DNA from: Hirudo medicinalis
Lineage: Eukaryota; Annelida; Clitellata; Hirudinida; Hirudinidae
Assembly: GCA_011800805.1 (NCBI GenBank)
Contig: MPNW01000015.1
Coordinates: 107,880 to 171,879 of the forward strand
Length of the DNA: 64,000 nt
Reading direction: 5' to 3'
Position numbers and translations under genes: made by a program. Numbering within the stretch: position 1 is the first letter of the stretch; each line of letters begins with the position of its first letter. The notes under the pieces were generated by a model, which was not told the origin of the DNA, did no database searches, and was given only the letters and a program-made list of their open reading frames with translations. This document shows positions 43,101 to 58,700 of the stretch, in pieces.

Positions 43101-46100
43101 TCAGTGATTTTGACCTATTATTAAATTTAAGTTGCTTAATTTGCACAGATCGAGATTACAGTTATTTAGTTAATGGCAATGCAGCTTCTGAAATTGAAGA
43201 CTTCATTGATTCTGAACATACATTTGAAGAATATCAAGAAGTCGGTCCAATTTCGACCTGTCGTTGTTAAGTTGAAACCAAAATACAATAATATTATTCT
43301 AAATTTCCTGCAGCTTTATGTAAAGTACTTGAACATTATGAATGAAATCAAGATGCTCAACATCCAAGAACATTACGACATGGTGGAGCTGGATTGTACT
43401 GATCTCAAACTGGGCTTGACACAAGCTGTCTTCACTCACATAAAGACAATTCTCAATAAAATGGCTGATGATTTGAGGGAGTTAAACAATGAGTTGAGTT
43501 TTGTGGGTTTTTATTTATAGTATATTATTTATAATTAACCACTATCTATTTATGTTTGCAGCATCTGCTCTCAGTACCAGAGTATTGCAGATGTTGGTCT
43601 TAAAATTCCTGAAACCCTTAAAGAGCTCATTGACATGCAAACTTACATAGAAAAAGTCAGAAACACCGATATTTTTCAGTTGAATCTGTTGGCCAAAGTA
43701 AGATCATTCTCAGTAAAGAAACTGAGTTACATTGCCATCATAATCATCTCATTATATGATGGATAATAACATGCAATATAAGTATAAGTGCCCATTTGTA
43801 AGCGATGCAAAGGCTATTCATAATTTTGCCAGGAGTCATTTAGACGTATCATGTTCATGTTGGATTGTTATATCTTCTCTGAAGATGATTTGGCATTAAA
43901 CAGCACAGTGCCTTTGTGGCCAATCAAGATCAATCCTGTCTTTGATGCTAATGATGAGGTCATATTTATATATTTATTTAATACCTTCAGATGATTGGAA
44001 TATTTTTTTACATTTCAACCTCCTCGAAAAATATATTCGGGATCAAAAAATGAATGAATTCCTGTTAAAACAGATTATAGATTTAGCACGTCAAAGGTTT
44101 TTTAATTTGCTGAATGAAAGAAAGGAAAAGCTACTCAGAGATTTGGCAAAGTTAAGAGTGAGGATCGATACTTTCAACGACTACAGTGATATGACCCAAC
44201 TCGACGACTACTTCAAAGTTGTCAAGTCTACCATGATGAGAATTGCAGATCATTACAAAGAGAGAGACAAAATAAATGAGGAGGAGGATATGTTTGGCAT
44301 TGCTGTTTGTTTCTTATTTATGTATTCAAATATTGTATATTTGTTTTCATAAGATGGAGTAATATTTCAAATGTTAGTGCACAGATTTTCCAGAAATTGC
44401 AGAACTCGATGCTTTAGCCCAGCCTTTCTATAAGTTATTTAATGCTCTTCGGAAATGGATGAAAGCCGAGAAGAGGTGTTTGCCGTTGTTTTTGTTTATT
44501 CTTGTGTTTTGCAGTTTTAATGTAATGATTATTTTGTTGTGACCTAGGTGGATGGATGGAAATTTTAGTGAACTGGTTACTGATCAAATTGATGATGAAT
44601 CCAAAATTTATTTCAATCTTTTTACATCCTTGACTAAGGTAAAGTTTCTATTCAGAAGCTTTCAGTATTCACAGTGACTTTGCAGACCATTGATTTGTTA
44701 CCAGATGTTTAAAACAAACTTTGAGAAACTTCTTGCTGAGGCAGAATTCAAAAGAATGGAGAAAATGAAGAAAATTAAGAGGAGGAAAAAAGGCAGCACT
44801 GATGCTGAGCCATCAATCTTAGAGGAAGAATTAGAAGAGCTGAGCAAAGTGGCCGAGCCTGCCATTTTACCTATGATTGATGAAGTGTCCAAGCAAATTG
44901 AAGAATTTAGAGTTAATACAAGCTATAAAAAAATCTTACAGAAGAGTTTAGCACTAACAAATATTTTCACCATAGGAAAACATTCCAATCATGAGAATTC
45001 TCTGCAACCCAGGATTGAGATCCAGGCATTGGAAACAGCTCTCTGATATTGTTGGATTTGACATTGAACCAGATTCAGGAACAACTCTAAGAAAAATGCT
45101 TAAGTTGCATCTTGAAGAATACACAGAGAAATTTGAAGCAATAAGCGTCGGGGCTTCGAAAGTCAATATCTCCAATTTAATTCACTAAAAATTAGTTTGA
45201 CATTCTATCTTCTTTTCTAGGAGCATATGTTGGAAAAGTCTTTGCACAAGATGAAAGAAGAATGGGAGTTTTTAATGTTTGAAATGGCTCACTACAGAGA
45301 CACAAGCTTCCCCATCTTAGCCTCCTGTGATGAAATTCAAGCTTTACTTGATGACCACATTGTGAAAACTTTGACTATGAAGGGGTCTGTGTATGTTAAG
45401 CCATTTGAGGCAGAACTGATTGAATGGGAGAAAAAAATCCATTCTATTCAGGACATTATTGATGGATGTCTTAATGTAAGAGTTAAAACCTCATATTTTC
45501 TTATCTTACGACATGCCATCACAAAAACCGATTGTGAGAGGTGAAATAATTTTAATTAATTCACACTTATTTGCTGCAGGTGCAAGCTCAATGGATGTAT
45601 CTTGAACCTATATTCTCTTCTGAGGATATCATGCAACAAATGCCTGATGAGGGAAGAAAGTTCCATGTTGTTGATAAAAATTGGAGGGAAATCATGAATT
45701 ACGTTGCCAGTGACAAGCGGGTTACCGACTTAATATTGATTTTCAATTAAACTGACAATGATTGCTTTATTGTTTTATAGTTCACTCGATTTTCTTGCAT
45801 TTCAGGTTCTTGTGGCTACCGATATGCCCGGAATGTTAAAGAAGTTGATTGATTCCAACAGCATTCTCGAGAAGGTCAATCAAGGAATAAATTCTTATCT
45901 GGAGAAAAAAAGGCTGTATTTTCCTAGGTGTGCAATTTCCTTTCAAGTTCCTGGTGTTCTCTGTTTGAAATAATGTCCATTCCAGTGCTTAATGAATCAC
46001 AAGAGTGGAAAGTTCAAAATATGGCTGAATTATTTTTTAGATATGCATATATTGAATCCACTGCAATTTTTATTTTAAGAATGCTTCTTATTTACATCGA

Positions 46101-46700
46101 TAGGTTTTTCTTCCTTTCAAATGACGAAATTCTTGAAATTTTATCTGAGACCAAGGATCCAACGAGGGTTCAGCCTCACCTCAAGAAGTGCTTCGAAGGA
46201 ATCGAAAGGCTTTTGTTTGATGATAAGTTAAACATAAAAGCCATGTTTAGCAGTGATGGTGAGAAGGTCGACTTGATCAAAAACATATCGACAGCCGAAG
46301 CTAAAGGATCGGTCGAAAAGTGGTTGTTGCAAGTTCAGAATGTAATGCTCGCATCCATCAAGCACATCGTCCTCTTGTCGATCGAGGTCCGAGATTATCG
46401 CGAGTCTTTAAAATAATTTTTATAAATCCTTACCATTTTTTAGGCCTATGCACAAGTTCCAAGAAATCAATGGGTCAAGGAATGGCCCGGGCAAGTAGTT
46501 TTGTGTGTTTCGCAAGTATTTTGGACCCTTGAAGTGCAAGATATCTTCATGAATGAAGAATTTTATTCAACTGGCCTGCAAGACTTTCTTGGTACCCTTG
46601 ATTTGCAACTGTTGCAAATAATTGATTTGGTGCGTGGAGTCCTATCGAAGCAGCAGAGGGTTACACTCGAGTCTCTTGTTGTGATTGATGTTCATGCCAG
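40147..46700 (+). CDS. Dynein heavy chain exons 1-24: tail and linker
   Basis: Exons: 40147-40175, 40359-40505, 40646-40736, 40795-40821, 40890-41079, 41201-41456, 42170-42254, 42320-42431, 42539-42736 (or 42730), 42788-42960, 43149-43240, 43314-43492, 43562-43697, 43833-43958, 44074-44304, 44378-44475, 44548-44638, 44705-44911, 44976-45161, 45221-45475, 45580-45720, 45806-45927, 46104-46386, 46444-46700. Exon 1 (MDGGGFGHK) is inferred from phase alone. The extreme N-terminus is basic and unstructured. Motifs of the family are [36 protein letters not shown], the linker segment [20 protein letters not shown] with [14 protein letters not shown], and [20 protein letters not shown] at the linker end. 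Exon 16 starts after tgttag (TDFPEI), not at the later cag. Confidence 0.85.
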
Positions 46701-49700
46701 GTTAAGTTTAAAGTTTATTGAAGAAATATTTTAGCAACAGGTTTCAATTAAATTATTTCAATGCTGATTATGATTCAATTGTGAAATTATTTGTAGTTGT
46801 CTGTTTTGTCAATTCTTAATAGTAGAGAGGTGGTTATATTCATTTAAGAAATTAAATTCAACTTGTTGGTAAAAGGATTATTTGTGTTGTTTTTATTCTT
46901 GCTTTGACAAGTTTAAGACTCTAAGCTCTAAGATTACTTTTGATTTTTACAGAGACACAATTCAAGAGTTAGTTGAAAAAAATGTCACCAAGGAAACAGA
47001 TTTTAATTGGGTGGCACAGTTGAGATATTATTGTGAAGATGATACGGTATATGTCCGAATGATAAGCGCTTCTATCACTTATGCCAACGAGTACCTTGGA
47101 AACACGTCTCGGTTTGTTCCTGTGATAATTTGGCCTACGACAATTTCGAGTTTTGAATTAAGAACTCACATGAGTCTCTTTTGAACCACTTGCAGGTTGG
47201 TAATGACACCCCTGACCGATAGGTGCTACAGAACCTTGATTGGTGCCTACCATATGAACTTGAACGGAGCCCCGGAAGGCCCGGCCGGCACAGGTCTTAA
47301 ATTCTTCTATGGGGGTCTAAAAATGTCTATGCATATTTATTTTTATTGAAAGTCAATTTGTTAAATGTTTGCCAGGTTAAATTGAAAGTATTTTTTGGTT
47401 TTTTTTATTGCTTTGCAAGTGTTTTTTGAGCTACATTTTGTTAAGCTTAGTGGATATTAATGCTGTAAATTGTTGACAATTCTGTCAAGAAACTTTAAAC
47501 TTTAGACGAGTGGGAGAGGATACTTTTCTAGGCTTAACATGAACCTGGAATAATGTCATGTGGAGCACGGGTAATGCGTTGTGATGTGTGGGTCCAGGTA
47601 TGGAACAGTAGAGAGCAGTTATTGTTGATCAAATCAATCAGCTGATCAATTACTATTTTTTACTAATATTTACTAGCTTAAGACTGGTTAATTATGCAAA
47701 CACTTGGTTTCCTCGAGACAGATTAAAGCAGTAAAGTTACAAGCACTGATTCAAAGAAGATAATGACTAAATCTGATATCATGGCTCCTCATCTACATGG
47801 CATTTTGTATTGATAAATTATGGTTGTGATAGCCACAAGCTTTTTTATTTTCTCCGTGAGAGCTCTATAGGATTATATACTTTTTTTATAGACTGGCAAA
47901 ATAATGTCCTGAAATGTTAGTAATGAATTATGCCTTCAGTGGAGAAAAGTTAAGTTAGCCCTTCAACTGTAACCATCGCTGCCTCCCTTTAGTCATAAGT
48001 GCTAATTGTGTAATTTAATATAAATCAGATTATTTTTATTCTCGTCGGAATACATGTTTGCGGTTGTTTTCAGGTAAGACTGAAACAACGAAAGATTTAG
48101 CCAAAGCTGTGGCCGTGCAGTGTCTGGTGTTCAACTGTTCAGATGGCTTGGATTACATTTCCATGGGAAAGGTATGGAGATGTTTGAGTTTGAATGAGGA
48201 ATAAATAAATTTACTAAAAATAACACGACATTGTATGAGGATAAATTGCTTTTGTTGATTTTTTTTTTATAGTTTTTTAAGGGTCTTGCATGTGCAGGTG
48301 CCTGGTCTTGTTTTGATGAATTTAATAGGATTGACCTTGAAGTACTCTCTGTCATTGCTCAACAAGTAGATATATACACTCTTTAACATTTGTGATTTCT
48401 CAGTGTTGTGTCAGAATCTTCTTAAAATTCTTGAAAGTAAAACAAATTTGAATAAAACTGAATTGCAGGATGCAGTTATTTCTTATTAGCAGTCCTTAAA
48501 ATTTGTTGTTGTAGTGGCTATTATTGTTTTGTTTTTTTTCAGATTCTTTGTATTATACGAGCTGTACAGGCTAAAGTAGAAAAATTTGTGTTCGAAGGGA
48601 CGGAGTTGTCATTCAATCCGATGTGCTACATTTGCATAACCATGAACCCCGGTTACGCCGGCCGATCCGAGCTCCCCGATAACCTCAAGGTTTTTATTTT
48701 ATTTGTGATCGGACGTCTCATTTTTGTTTTAGCGACAATTTATGCAATTTCTTTAGGTTTTGTTTCGACCGGTAGCCATGATGGTGCCGGACTATGCAAT
48801 GATAGCAGAAATAAGCTTATACTCGTACGGATTCAAAGAGGCCAGGAACTTATCGGTGAAGATAGTGACACTATATAGACTGTGTTCGGAACAGCTTTCT
48901 TCGCAGTATCATTATGATTATGGAATGAGAGCTGTCAAAACTGTGCTCTTGGCAGCAGGAAATATCAAATTGAAATATCCTGAAGAAGATGAAAAAATTT
49001 TGGTCTGTCAGAGTGACTATTTCTGTAGCATCATTGTATTTATATTGATTAAATATGGTTGGATTTTCAATAAGATTAAACATGTTCATCTCTCCAATGA
49101 CAATTTGATATATTGAAATATGAATTTAATCTTCTTGCTTGTTTTTGAAGATGCTCAGATCAATAGTTGATGTAAACTGCCCAAAATTTCTGCTGCAAGA
49201 CATAGTTCTGTTCAATGGGATTGTGAGTGACATTTTTCCGGGCGTTAACTTACCTACTCCTGATTACGAGGTGTTCCTCGAAGAAGTCAGAAACGTCTGC
49301 GTCAAGAATAACCTTCAACTAGTTGGATCATTTACAGAAAAAATTATTCAAACATACGAAATGATGATACTTAGACACGGGTTATAAAGAGTTAATTTTA
49401 TGCCATCTTTTGCTTTAAGGCCGATTGTTCTTATTACATTGATTGAACTGGGGCTCCAGGTTCATGATGGTTGGCGATCCATTTGGAGGCAAATCAACTG
49501 TGCTGAAAACTCTGGCTGAATGTATGACCAACCTAAATGAAAAGGACCATCCTGAATATGAAAAGGTTTATTACACTGTTATCAATCCAAAGTCAATCAC
49601 AATGGCTCAACTCTATGGCAACTTTGACCTTGTTTCTCATGAGGTTGTAGCTTGGTTAATTTTTAAATTTGTTCTCAATTGCATATTCATATTTGAATAT

Positions 49701-52700
49701 ATTTGTTGTTGTTATTAAATGAAATAGTGGTTCGATGGCGTCGTGGCGAACGTGTTCCGCGATTACAAGATGTCCGAAAAACCCGGTCGAAAGTGGGTCA
49801 TATTCGACGGTCCCATCGACGCCGTCTGGATCGAAAACATGAACACGGTGCTCGACGACAACAAGAAATTGTGTCTGACCAGTGGTGAAGTCATTCAAAT
49901 GTCTCCTGTAATGAGTGTTATTTTTGAGACTCTTGATTTATCTCAGGCTTCTGTGAGTGTTTTGAGGACTTACTTTTAGAGTCACTAAGCCTTATTAGCA
50001 TAGATTTAAGTAATGCTCCTAAATTCAGCCTGCAACAGTGAGTCGCTGTGGTATGATTTATTTGGAACCGAAAATGCTGGGATGGCAGTCTCTCCTGAAA
50101 TCCTGGTTAGCAGTGCAAGACAAACTTTTGTCAGTAGAATATTCTCTGTATATCTACTCTCTCATCACCTGGCTTGTAGATCCCTGTGCAGAATTTATAG
50201 CGAAACACTGCAAGGTTTGATTAATTTCTATTTTGAAGAATTTTTGGTATTTTATTTGCTGGACCAGTCACATCTTTTATCCTTTATGTTGCTGAAGTGA
50301 AGTCCATGTTTACAGGATTATATTTCAGCAATTGCAATGGTTGTCTAAGATAGCCAAAAGAATATTTAAATAATGCTTTTTCCAGACATACATACCAGTT
50401 GGAATTGCCAACCAATTGGTTGCACTGGTGAACATGATCAAAATGCTTTCTTATGAAGCTTGTAGTGATGTTGATGCATCTGAAAATAAATACTTCAAAT
50501 CTTGGCTTACAGTGAGTTTTTAAGGTACTTAACAATGCTTAAAAATCTTTGATTCAATACTTTAATGTTGCCAGGCGTCGATGTTGTTTGCCATTCCTTG
50601 GTCGATAGGGGGTTTGTTGGACTCTAATGGACGTGAAAAGTTTGACAAGTTTTACAGGGAACTTGTTCTTGGGAACAACGAGGCACATCCATTACCACCC
50701 AATATAGATAAAATTAACTATTTCTTTCCCGAGGAACACTCCTGCTACACCTATTTCTTTGAGGTTAATCTTTAGCGATTAATAATAGTTGTAATTATTC
50801 ATTGCAATGCGATCGTAAGTCGTACGTGCCGATCGTTTGCAGCAAAAGGGTCGAGGTTCTTGGAGAACTTGGGCAGAAATAATTGATCAAAACATCGCTG
50901 TCAGTGACAAAAAACTGAGCGACTTTATAGTGCCTACCGTGGACACGGTCAGATGCAACTTTTTTCTCGATCTCTCCGTACACCACAGACAGTTGAGTTT
51001 TAATCTCTTTCTCCATTTGATCGGGTTCTGCTTATCGTCAATGAACATTTGATGTTAGCATAATTGATGATATTTCCACAGTCCTATGCTATTTGTTGGA
51101 CCAACTGGGACTGGCAAATCAGCTTACATTGGTCAAAAGCTGACCAATGATTTGCATTCTGAAAAATTTCTTCCAGTTATAATAAATTTCTCTGCTCAGA
51201 CCAGTGCCAATCAGTTACAAGTAAGTAATGTTTTCCTCTATGACTTTCTAAATGTTTAACACTTAATAGTGTCAGCAGCATTATCAATTACTGGCAATTC
51301 AATTTAGATATTTAGAATTTAAATTTCTGCTTTTTTGTTTATAATAATTATTTAAAATAATAGGTCATAGGTTATGATGCAACATAACACAAAATATATA
51401 CAAAATATAAAGTATACATATAAGGGAGTTAATGAAGTTCAATATGTTTATTGTTATTTTATGGTTATATATTTCTTGGTAGAATCTGGTGCTGCTGAAG
51501 ATGCAAAAACTGAGGAAGGGCATGTACGGTCCCCCACCAGGTAAGCTGGCGGTAATCTTTATTGACGACATGAACATGCCAGCCTTGGAAATCTACGGTG
51601 CTCAGCCTCCTATTGAGCTACTGAGACAATATCTTGATGTGAAGCACTGGTATTATGTTTATTGTTGATAGAATCGAGTCATAATAATTAGTAGCACATC
51701 ATAAAAGTAGTCAATTTTATCACAGTAGAGTTGAGTAGGGACTTAAGTTGCAGCACATTGCCTATTGATGATGTATATTGAGACTATGCATGTTTCCAGG
51801 TATGATTTGAAAGACACTTCTAAGGTTTACCTGAGTGACATTATGCTGATCGGAGCTATGGGGCCACCAGGTGGTGGGAGGAATCCCCTGAACGAGAGAT
51901 TTACTCGACATTTCATCAACATCTCCGTTAACCCTTTCCAGGATGAGACTATGATCAGAATCTTTTCTGTCATCATGGCCCACTTTTTTAGAGTAGGTTT
52001 TAAAGACCACTTGCTCGTTCATAGCTATCACATCTTAATATTCCTGGGTTTTGTAAGCACTAAGATTTTTTCTAGGCAAAAACTTTTCCTGTTGAGTTTT
52101 ATGGATTGGGAAACGAACTTGTTGTGGCAACAATGACTGTTTATAAGCAAGCTATCAGCGTGCTGTTACCAACTCCAGCCAAATCGCATTATGTTTTTAA
52201 TCTGAGAGATTTCAGCAGGGTAGTGACCGGCATGTGTTTGATCAACAAAGACCAAGTTGAAGATACGAGAGCATTTATCAGGTAAATGAGTGGCTTGGTG
52301 AATGTTTGTTGTTATTGATTAATGATGCTCTGTTGACATTTTTAAGACTTTGGGTTCACGAAGTCCTTCGAGTATTCTCTGACAGACTTATTTTAGAAGA
52401 AGATTCCGTATGGATATTCAAGTTAGTTCGAAGTGATCCTTGGAAATTTTAACTTTGAACCAAGGACTGACCGACCGAGGCTCTTTGGATACGTTGATGC
52501 ACCTCTTCAGCAATTAAATAACTTATGAGAACTTTTTGACTGATATTTACCTATGCAGCTTTTCCAACCATTGCCAACTCTTTAACTGCATAAATTTAAT
52601 TGTCTTTTGATTTGAGTTTTCATGATGACATTACTTGATGTCGATTCTTTCATTCTTGGTGCTTGGAAGCTTTTCATATTGCTCTTTAAATTTTTTTTTT

Positions 52701-55700
52701 TCAGCTTAATAAAAGAATTATTGAAGACCATATTCAGTGAAAACGTAGAATCGATTTTCAGCCATTTAATTTCCGGAGCCAAATCGGGTCAAGCGCCTGA
52801 AGTATGAAAATGTTTTGATAATAATGGATTGCTTTTCTTTATGAATGCTGTCAGTTTTTGTTTAATTTCATAATTTTGTGTCTTCATAATTTGTATTTAT
52901 AACTTAGTCATTACTCTTTTTATGCTATTCAGTTATTTTAGTAGCATTATCTTCTCCAAATTTTAAAGATTATCATTCTTGATGTTTACCTGCATTCATA
53001 TAAATATAAATTTATTCATTGGAAATTTGAGTAGACTTGTGAGGATGTTAAATAGAAAATGATAAATAGTTGATTTAATTGACAAGAGCTGTGATGTATG
53101 GTATTCATGAGAATTTCTTCTCTTAGCTTACTAAAGAAGACTTATCCTCGCTCATGTTCGGAGATTACATGAATCCTGATGCTTTGCCTGAAGACAAGGT
53201 TTACTCTGAAGTTCACGATGTAGATGCCATGCACAAGATTTTGGAAGAATCTATAAAGAGTTACAATGCAAACAATAAGAAGAGAATGGATCTTGTCATT
53301 TTCAGGTTGCAATTTTCTGCTCATCATTGAAAAACATTATAATTGTGACAAAATTAATTTATTTTGTTTTTAGTTACATAACTAATGTCAAAATATAAGA
53401 TCATCATATCATTTATGTGTAACATGGAATGCTGATATGCATTACTGAACGTCTTAATTTACTTGAGTATTTAGTTATTGTTGGTAATTCTTAGATATGC
53501 CCTGGAACATCTTTCTCGTATTTGTCGCGTGCTTCGACTACCAAAAGGAAATGCCTTGCTTGTTGGACTTGCAGGAAGTGGCAAACAATCGCTCACTTAT
53601 TTGGCTGCTTTCCTTTCAGAAATGAGCGTTATTCGGCCAAACATTGTAAGCAAGTACGGTAAAAATGAATGGAGAGAAGACGTCAAACTGGTCATGAAAA
53701 ATGCTGGTAAGAATGTCTGTCGTGAAAAACGTTCGTTTGGCAAATAATTAATCTTTGACGTCTCCACTGCAGGGGTGCATGGAAGGAAGACTGTGTTTCT
53801 GATCAGTGATTCTCAACTGAAGGAGGAATCTTTTGTTGAGGACATTGATAGTCTTCTCAATTCAGGAGAAGTCCCAAATCTCTTCTCACCTGATGAAAAG
53901 GCAGAAATAATGGAGGTACATGATTACATAACATGATTATGAAAAAAATTAAAAAACTCAATTTTTGCATGTTATTTTCTGTTTTAGGCTGTCAGACCTT
54001 CAGCACAGAAATCAAAAGATGCTGGAGAATTGGAACCTCTAGCCTTACAATCATTTTTTGTCAATAGGTGTGGAGAGAACTTGACTATTATTCTAACTGT
54101 GAGTCCCATTGGAAATGCCTTCAGGAACCGTCTCAGACAATTCCCATCGCTCATCAATTGCTGCAGCATTGATTGGTATCATGTAAGTTTATAGATTGGT
54201 TAATATTAGTAATTATACTAAATTTTAAAAAATATATTTAATAGCATCACCTGTAACAACATGATTATGTTTTATTAAAAGGTGTTTATTTTTCATTTTA
54301 ATATTTGTATAATACAAAGCTGTAAGTTGAAACTTTGTAACTTTACAAAGTAAAAAGTTATTAAATGTTTGAATTATTAAAGTCTTGGCCAAAAGATGCA
54401 TTAGAAAAAGTTGCTAATCAGTACCTAAGTGAACTTGAAATGACTGATGAAAACAAGCACTCAACAGTTATTGCTTGCAAGCATTTCCACATCAGTGCCA
54501 ATGACTTGTCAAGAAGGTAAGTTAGTTTCTTTTACAGAGCACTTGTAAACTTAGTATTTTAATTGTGTTCATAAAGGTTAATTTTAATAAGAGTATTTAA
54601 TAATGAGATAATATGTAATAAATTAATATAAAAAGTGATCATTATTTTTTAAAAATATTTTATATTTGAAATGAAAATCAAAGCAAAATTTATTTTCCAA
54701 ATCAGGTTCCTTATCATTGAAGGGAGGCATAATTATGTCACGCCTACATCATATTTGCAATTGTTGTATTTAACAAAAAAATTGATGCAAAAGAAAGGTG
54801 AAGAGTTGTTAACATCCAAAAAGAGATATGTTGTGGGTCTTGAAAAGCTTGCCTTTGCAGCTTCACAGGTGAGAACTCATTTGAGTTCATCTTGACATCG
54901 CACAAATTGTGGTCGTTGGTGTTATCTGCCTTGTAGGTTACAGTTATGCAGGAAGAACTTGAAGACTTGAAACCAGAGTTATTAAAATCGGCTCTAGAAA
55001 ACGATGCCATGCTGAAACAAATTGAGCAGGAATCAAAGGAAGTCGAGGAAAAGGGAGACAAAGTCAAGGCTGAGGAAGCAGTTGCCAATGCCCAAGTATG
55101 TGGAATTTTAAAGATAAACAAAAACTATTGTCAAGAGAACTGGTGTAATGGTGTCGAGTTGTAATTTAGTTTTTAATTCATAAATAATGTCTTACTGTTG
55201 ATGTAAGGAAGGTTAAGAGAAAGAATTCACTAGTGGAATGTCTTACACGTGTTTGGCTATGAGAATTAGATGGCTTGAACTGCTGCTTTTAGGCTTTGGA
55301 GTCATCAGCATTAAAAAAAGAATGTGAGGACGATTTGGCAGAAGCCATTCCTGCATTGGAGTCTGCTCTTGCTGCCCTGGATACTCTGAAGCCTTCTGAT
55401 ATTGCTATTGTCAAATCCATGAAGAACCCACCAGCAGGAGTCAAGCTGGTAATGGCTGCAGTTTGCGTCATGAAGAATGTGCCCCCAGATAAAATTGCAG
55501 ATCCATCTGGTAGTGGGAAAAAGGTGCTCGTGTGACATTTTATGCTCAAAATAACTGATAAATGGAGCAATATATTTCCTATTTTCAGATTTTGGATTAC
55601 TGGGGACCATCTAAAAAACTTTTGGGGGACTTGAATTTTCTAAAGGAATTGAAAGAGTATGATAAAGATAACATTCCAGTATTGTTTGCTTTTATTCCAT

Positions 55701-58700
55701 TATAATGGCTATCAGAAATGTTTATAAGTACATAATTTTAAATTCCTAGCCAGCCATAATTTCAAAGATACAAACAGAGTTTATTCCAAATCCTGAATTT
55801 GATCCTGCAAAGGCTGCAAAAGCTTCTTCTGCAGCAGAGGGGTTGTGCAGGTGGGTCCTAGCTATGGAAATGTATGACCGAGTGGCAAAGGTTGTTGCAC
55901 CAAAGAAAGCTAAGTTAGCTCTTGCTCAAGCTGCTCTAGAGGAGACTCAAAAGCAATTGGCAACGAAAACTGAAGAGTTGAGAAGACTTAATGAGAGGTT
56001 GGCCAAATTGAAAACCAACTTAGAATTGTCAGTTAACAAAAAGGAAAATTTGCAGACTCAGGTGAACATTTTATGAAAATATTTAATTTAACTGTCGTTA
56101 AAGTAACAATTTCAACGATGAAGTCGGTAATTTTGCTCGGCAGTATGACTTGTGCGTGGTTAAGTTAGATAGAGCGGAGAAGCTGATTAGTGGATTAGGA
56201 GGAGAAAAGGAAAGGTGGGGAGATGCAGCAGCCTCATTGCAGGCTTGGCACAATAACCTCCTTGGGGATATGTTGCTATCAGCTGGTGTGATCACCTACT
56301 TCGGTCCATTCACCACAAGGTTCAGAATGGACAGTCTAGTCGAATGGATTAATCTCATAAAAGTAAGTTTCTGGTTGAGGGAACTTAGATTAAATATGAT
56401 GACATGTGCACGTCACATTATTTTAGGACTTGAAGTTGCCATTTTCTCCTGGTGAATATTCGTTAGCCAAATCGCTTGGAAATCCAGTTGAGATCCAATC
56501 TTGGAACATTGCTGGCCTTCCCAGAGATAATTTTTCTATTGACAATGCCATCATGGTGACCAACTCTCATAGATGGTATCTTTCAATTATCATTCAATCA
56601 TCATGTCTAATGTCCGCCTAGTATGTTTAACCACGCTTGCTAAGGAACTTGTGCTGTGAATCAACATTTGTGATGATAAGTAACTGTGAAATTCTGCATT
56701 TCCTATTTTTTTCACTTATTTGTAATATCTGAATAATAAGTAAATTTAAGTCCCACTCAGTGTTTTAAATATGATATTCTACTTTATTTTTAACATGTTT
56801 TACCATTAATTGTCGACCCGTGCATGATTTTCTCTTACGTGCGTCTTCAAGGCCGCTCTTGATCGACCCGCAAGGCCAGGCCAACAGATGGATAAAAAAC
56901 ATGGAGAGGGACAACCAGCTCTTCATTTTGAAGCCTCTTAGCTCTGACTTTGCAAGAATCTTGGAATTGTGCATCTCTTTTGGAAAGCCATTGCTGCTTG
57001 AAAATATTGGTGAAGAATTGGACCCTTCATTGGATACCATGCTGCTAAAACAAACTTTCAAAATGGGTTTTTTTACTTTTTTGTTTTACAAATTTTTCTC
57101 ATAGAAACTTCACTTTTGTTACTAGCTTAACTAGTTCAACCTTTGCTACAAATGTATAACAAATTAAATCTTTGTTACTAGCATAATTTAAAAAAAAGAA
57201 ATTATTAGAAAATTAGTAGTAGAAAATTTGGTAGTTGAATCATTGCAGTTTGGAAATGAAGAAAGTCAGAATGAGCCTCCAAAGACTCAAAGACTATGTA
57301 GAGAGTTTTTAAATTAATTTAATATCTTTTAAAAATTGATTCATGGAGATAATCCTGCTTTCCAATGCAATGCTCCATTCATACCTCAAAGGTGACCACG
57401 TTCCACTAAAAGTGAATTAAAAGACCAGTTTGTTCTTGCGAACTTAAACCCTTCAGAAACTCTTTTTTCTGAAAGAGTACCTGGAAATGATTGGCATCAA
57501 TCAAGTCAACATGTCAAAATAATGAATAAGAGAAACATCATTTAGACATTTCATTTTATTAAATAAACTTATCTTTGATATGTTTTGTTGATTACAAACA
57601 TAAGATGCAAAGATTTGCTAAAAGGTTTTATCATATTAGGAAACAAATTTACAACTTAAGACACTTTCTGTATCAAATGTTCTATCCAAATTTTAGTTTG
57701 TAAAAATTAATTCAGAAGTGTTACTAAGAGTCAGGGTGTTTTTAAAGACTACCACTATATTGTTAAATCATTACTTACATTAATCATTTACATTGTTATA
57801 TTGCACTATAATATTGGAGAATGGAGAATAATATTGCATAACATTGAATTGCATTAACATCACATTACCTTATATTATATACGTTAATATACCTTTGTTA
57901 AACACTTGATGCTTGAAACTACATTTTTTTCAGCCGGCATTGAAATGATTCAATTTGGAGACAAAGCAATTGAATACAATGATGGATTTAGATTCTACAT
58001 AACAACAAAACTTCACAATCCTCATTTTCTTCCCGAGGTGTCCATCAAAGTTAATCTTTTGAATTTCATGATCACTGTGGAAGGACTGGAAGATCAGTTG
58101 TTGGGCATAGTAGTTGCCAAAGAAAGGTGGCTGGTGATTTATCCTTCTGTGTTTCAATGTGGAGTGAAATGTGAAAGGTTTTTTTGGACAATTGACCACA
58201 AAAATTAACCTTAAAATTGTGCAGGCCTGAGCTCGAAGATGAAAGACAAGCATTAATTCTTCTGACTGCCAACAACAGGAAGAAGCTGAAAGAAATTGAG
58301 GACACCATCTTATCAACTTTGTCAGTATCCCAAGGAAATATTCTTGAAGATGAAGATGCTAATGAAGTTCTGGAGTCCTCCAAAATCATGTCAAATGAGA
58401 TTGCCAAGAAGCAACAGGTTTACATTTTTATAGGATAATAGAGTTGTTAAAAAATGTTTATAAACATTTTATAAAAGATTGCAGAAGTAACAGAGTCTAA
58501 ACTGGAGGAGGCTCGGAAGGGCTACAAACCCATTGCTGCCTATTCTTCTGTGCTATTTTTTGCCATTAGTGACATTTCCAAGATTGATCCCATGTATCAA
58601 TACTCTCTCAGCTGGTTCATCAACCTTTATCTTGCTTCCATTCAGGACAGGTTACATAAATGCTTATTGGAGTTCTAATTTGTTTATAAAAGTGTCAGTC

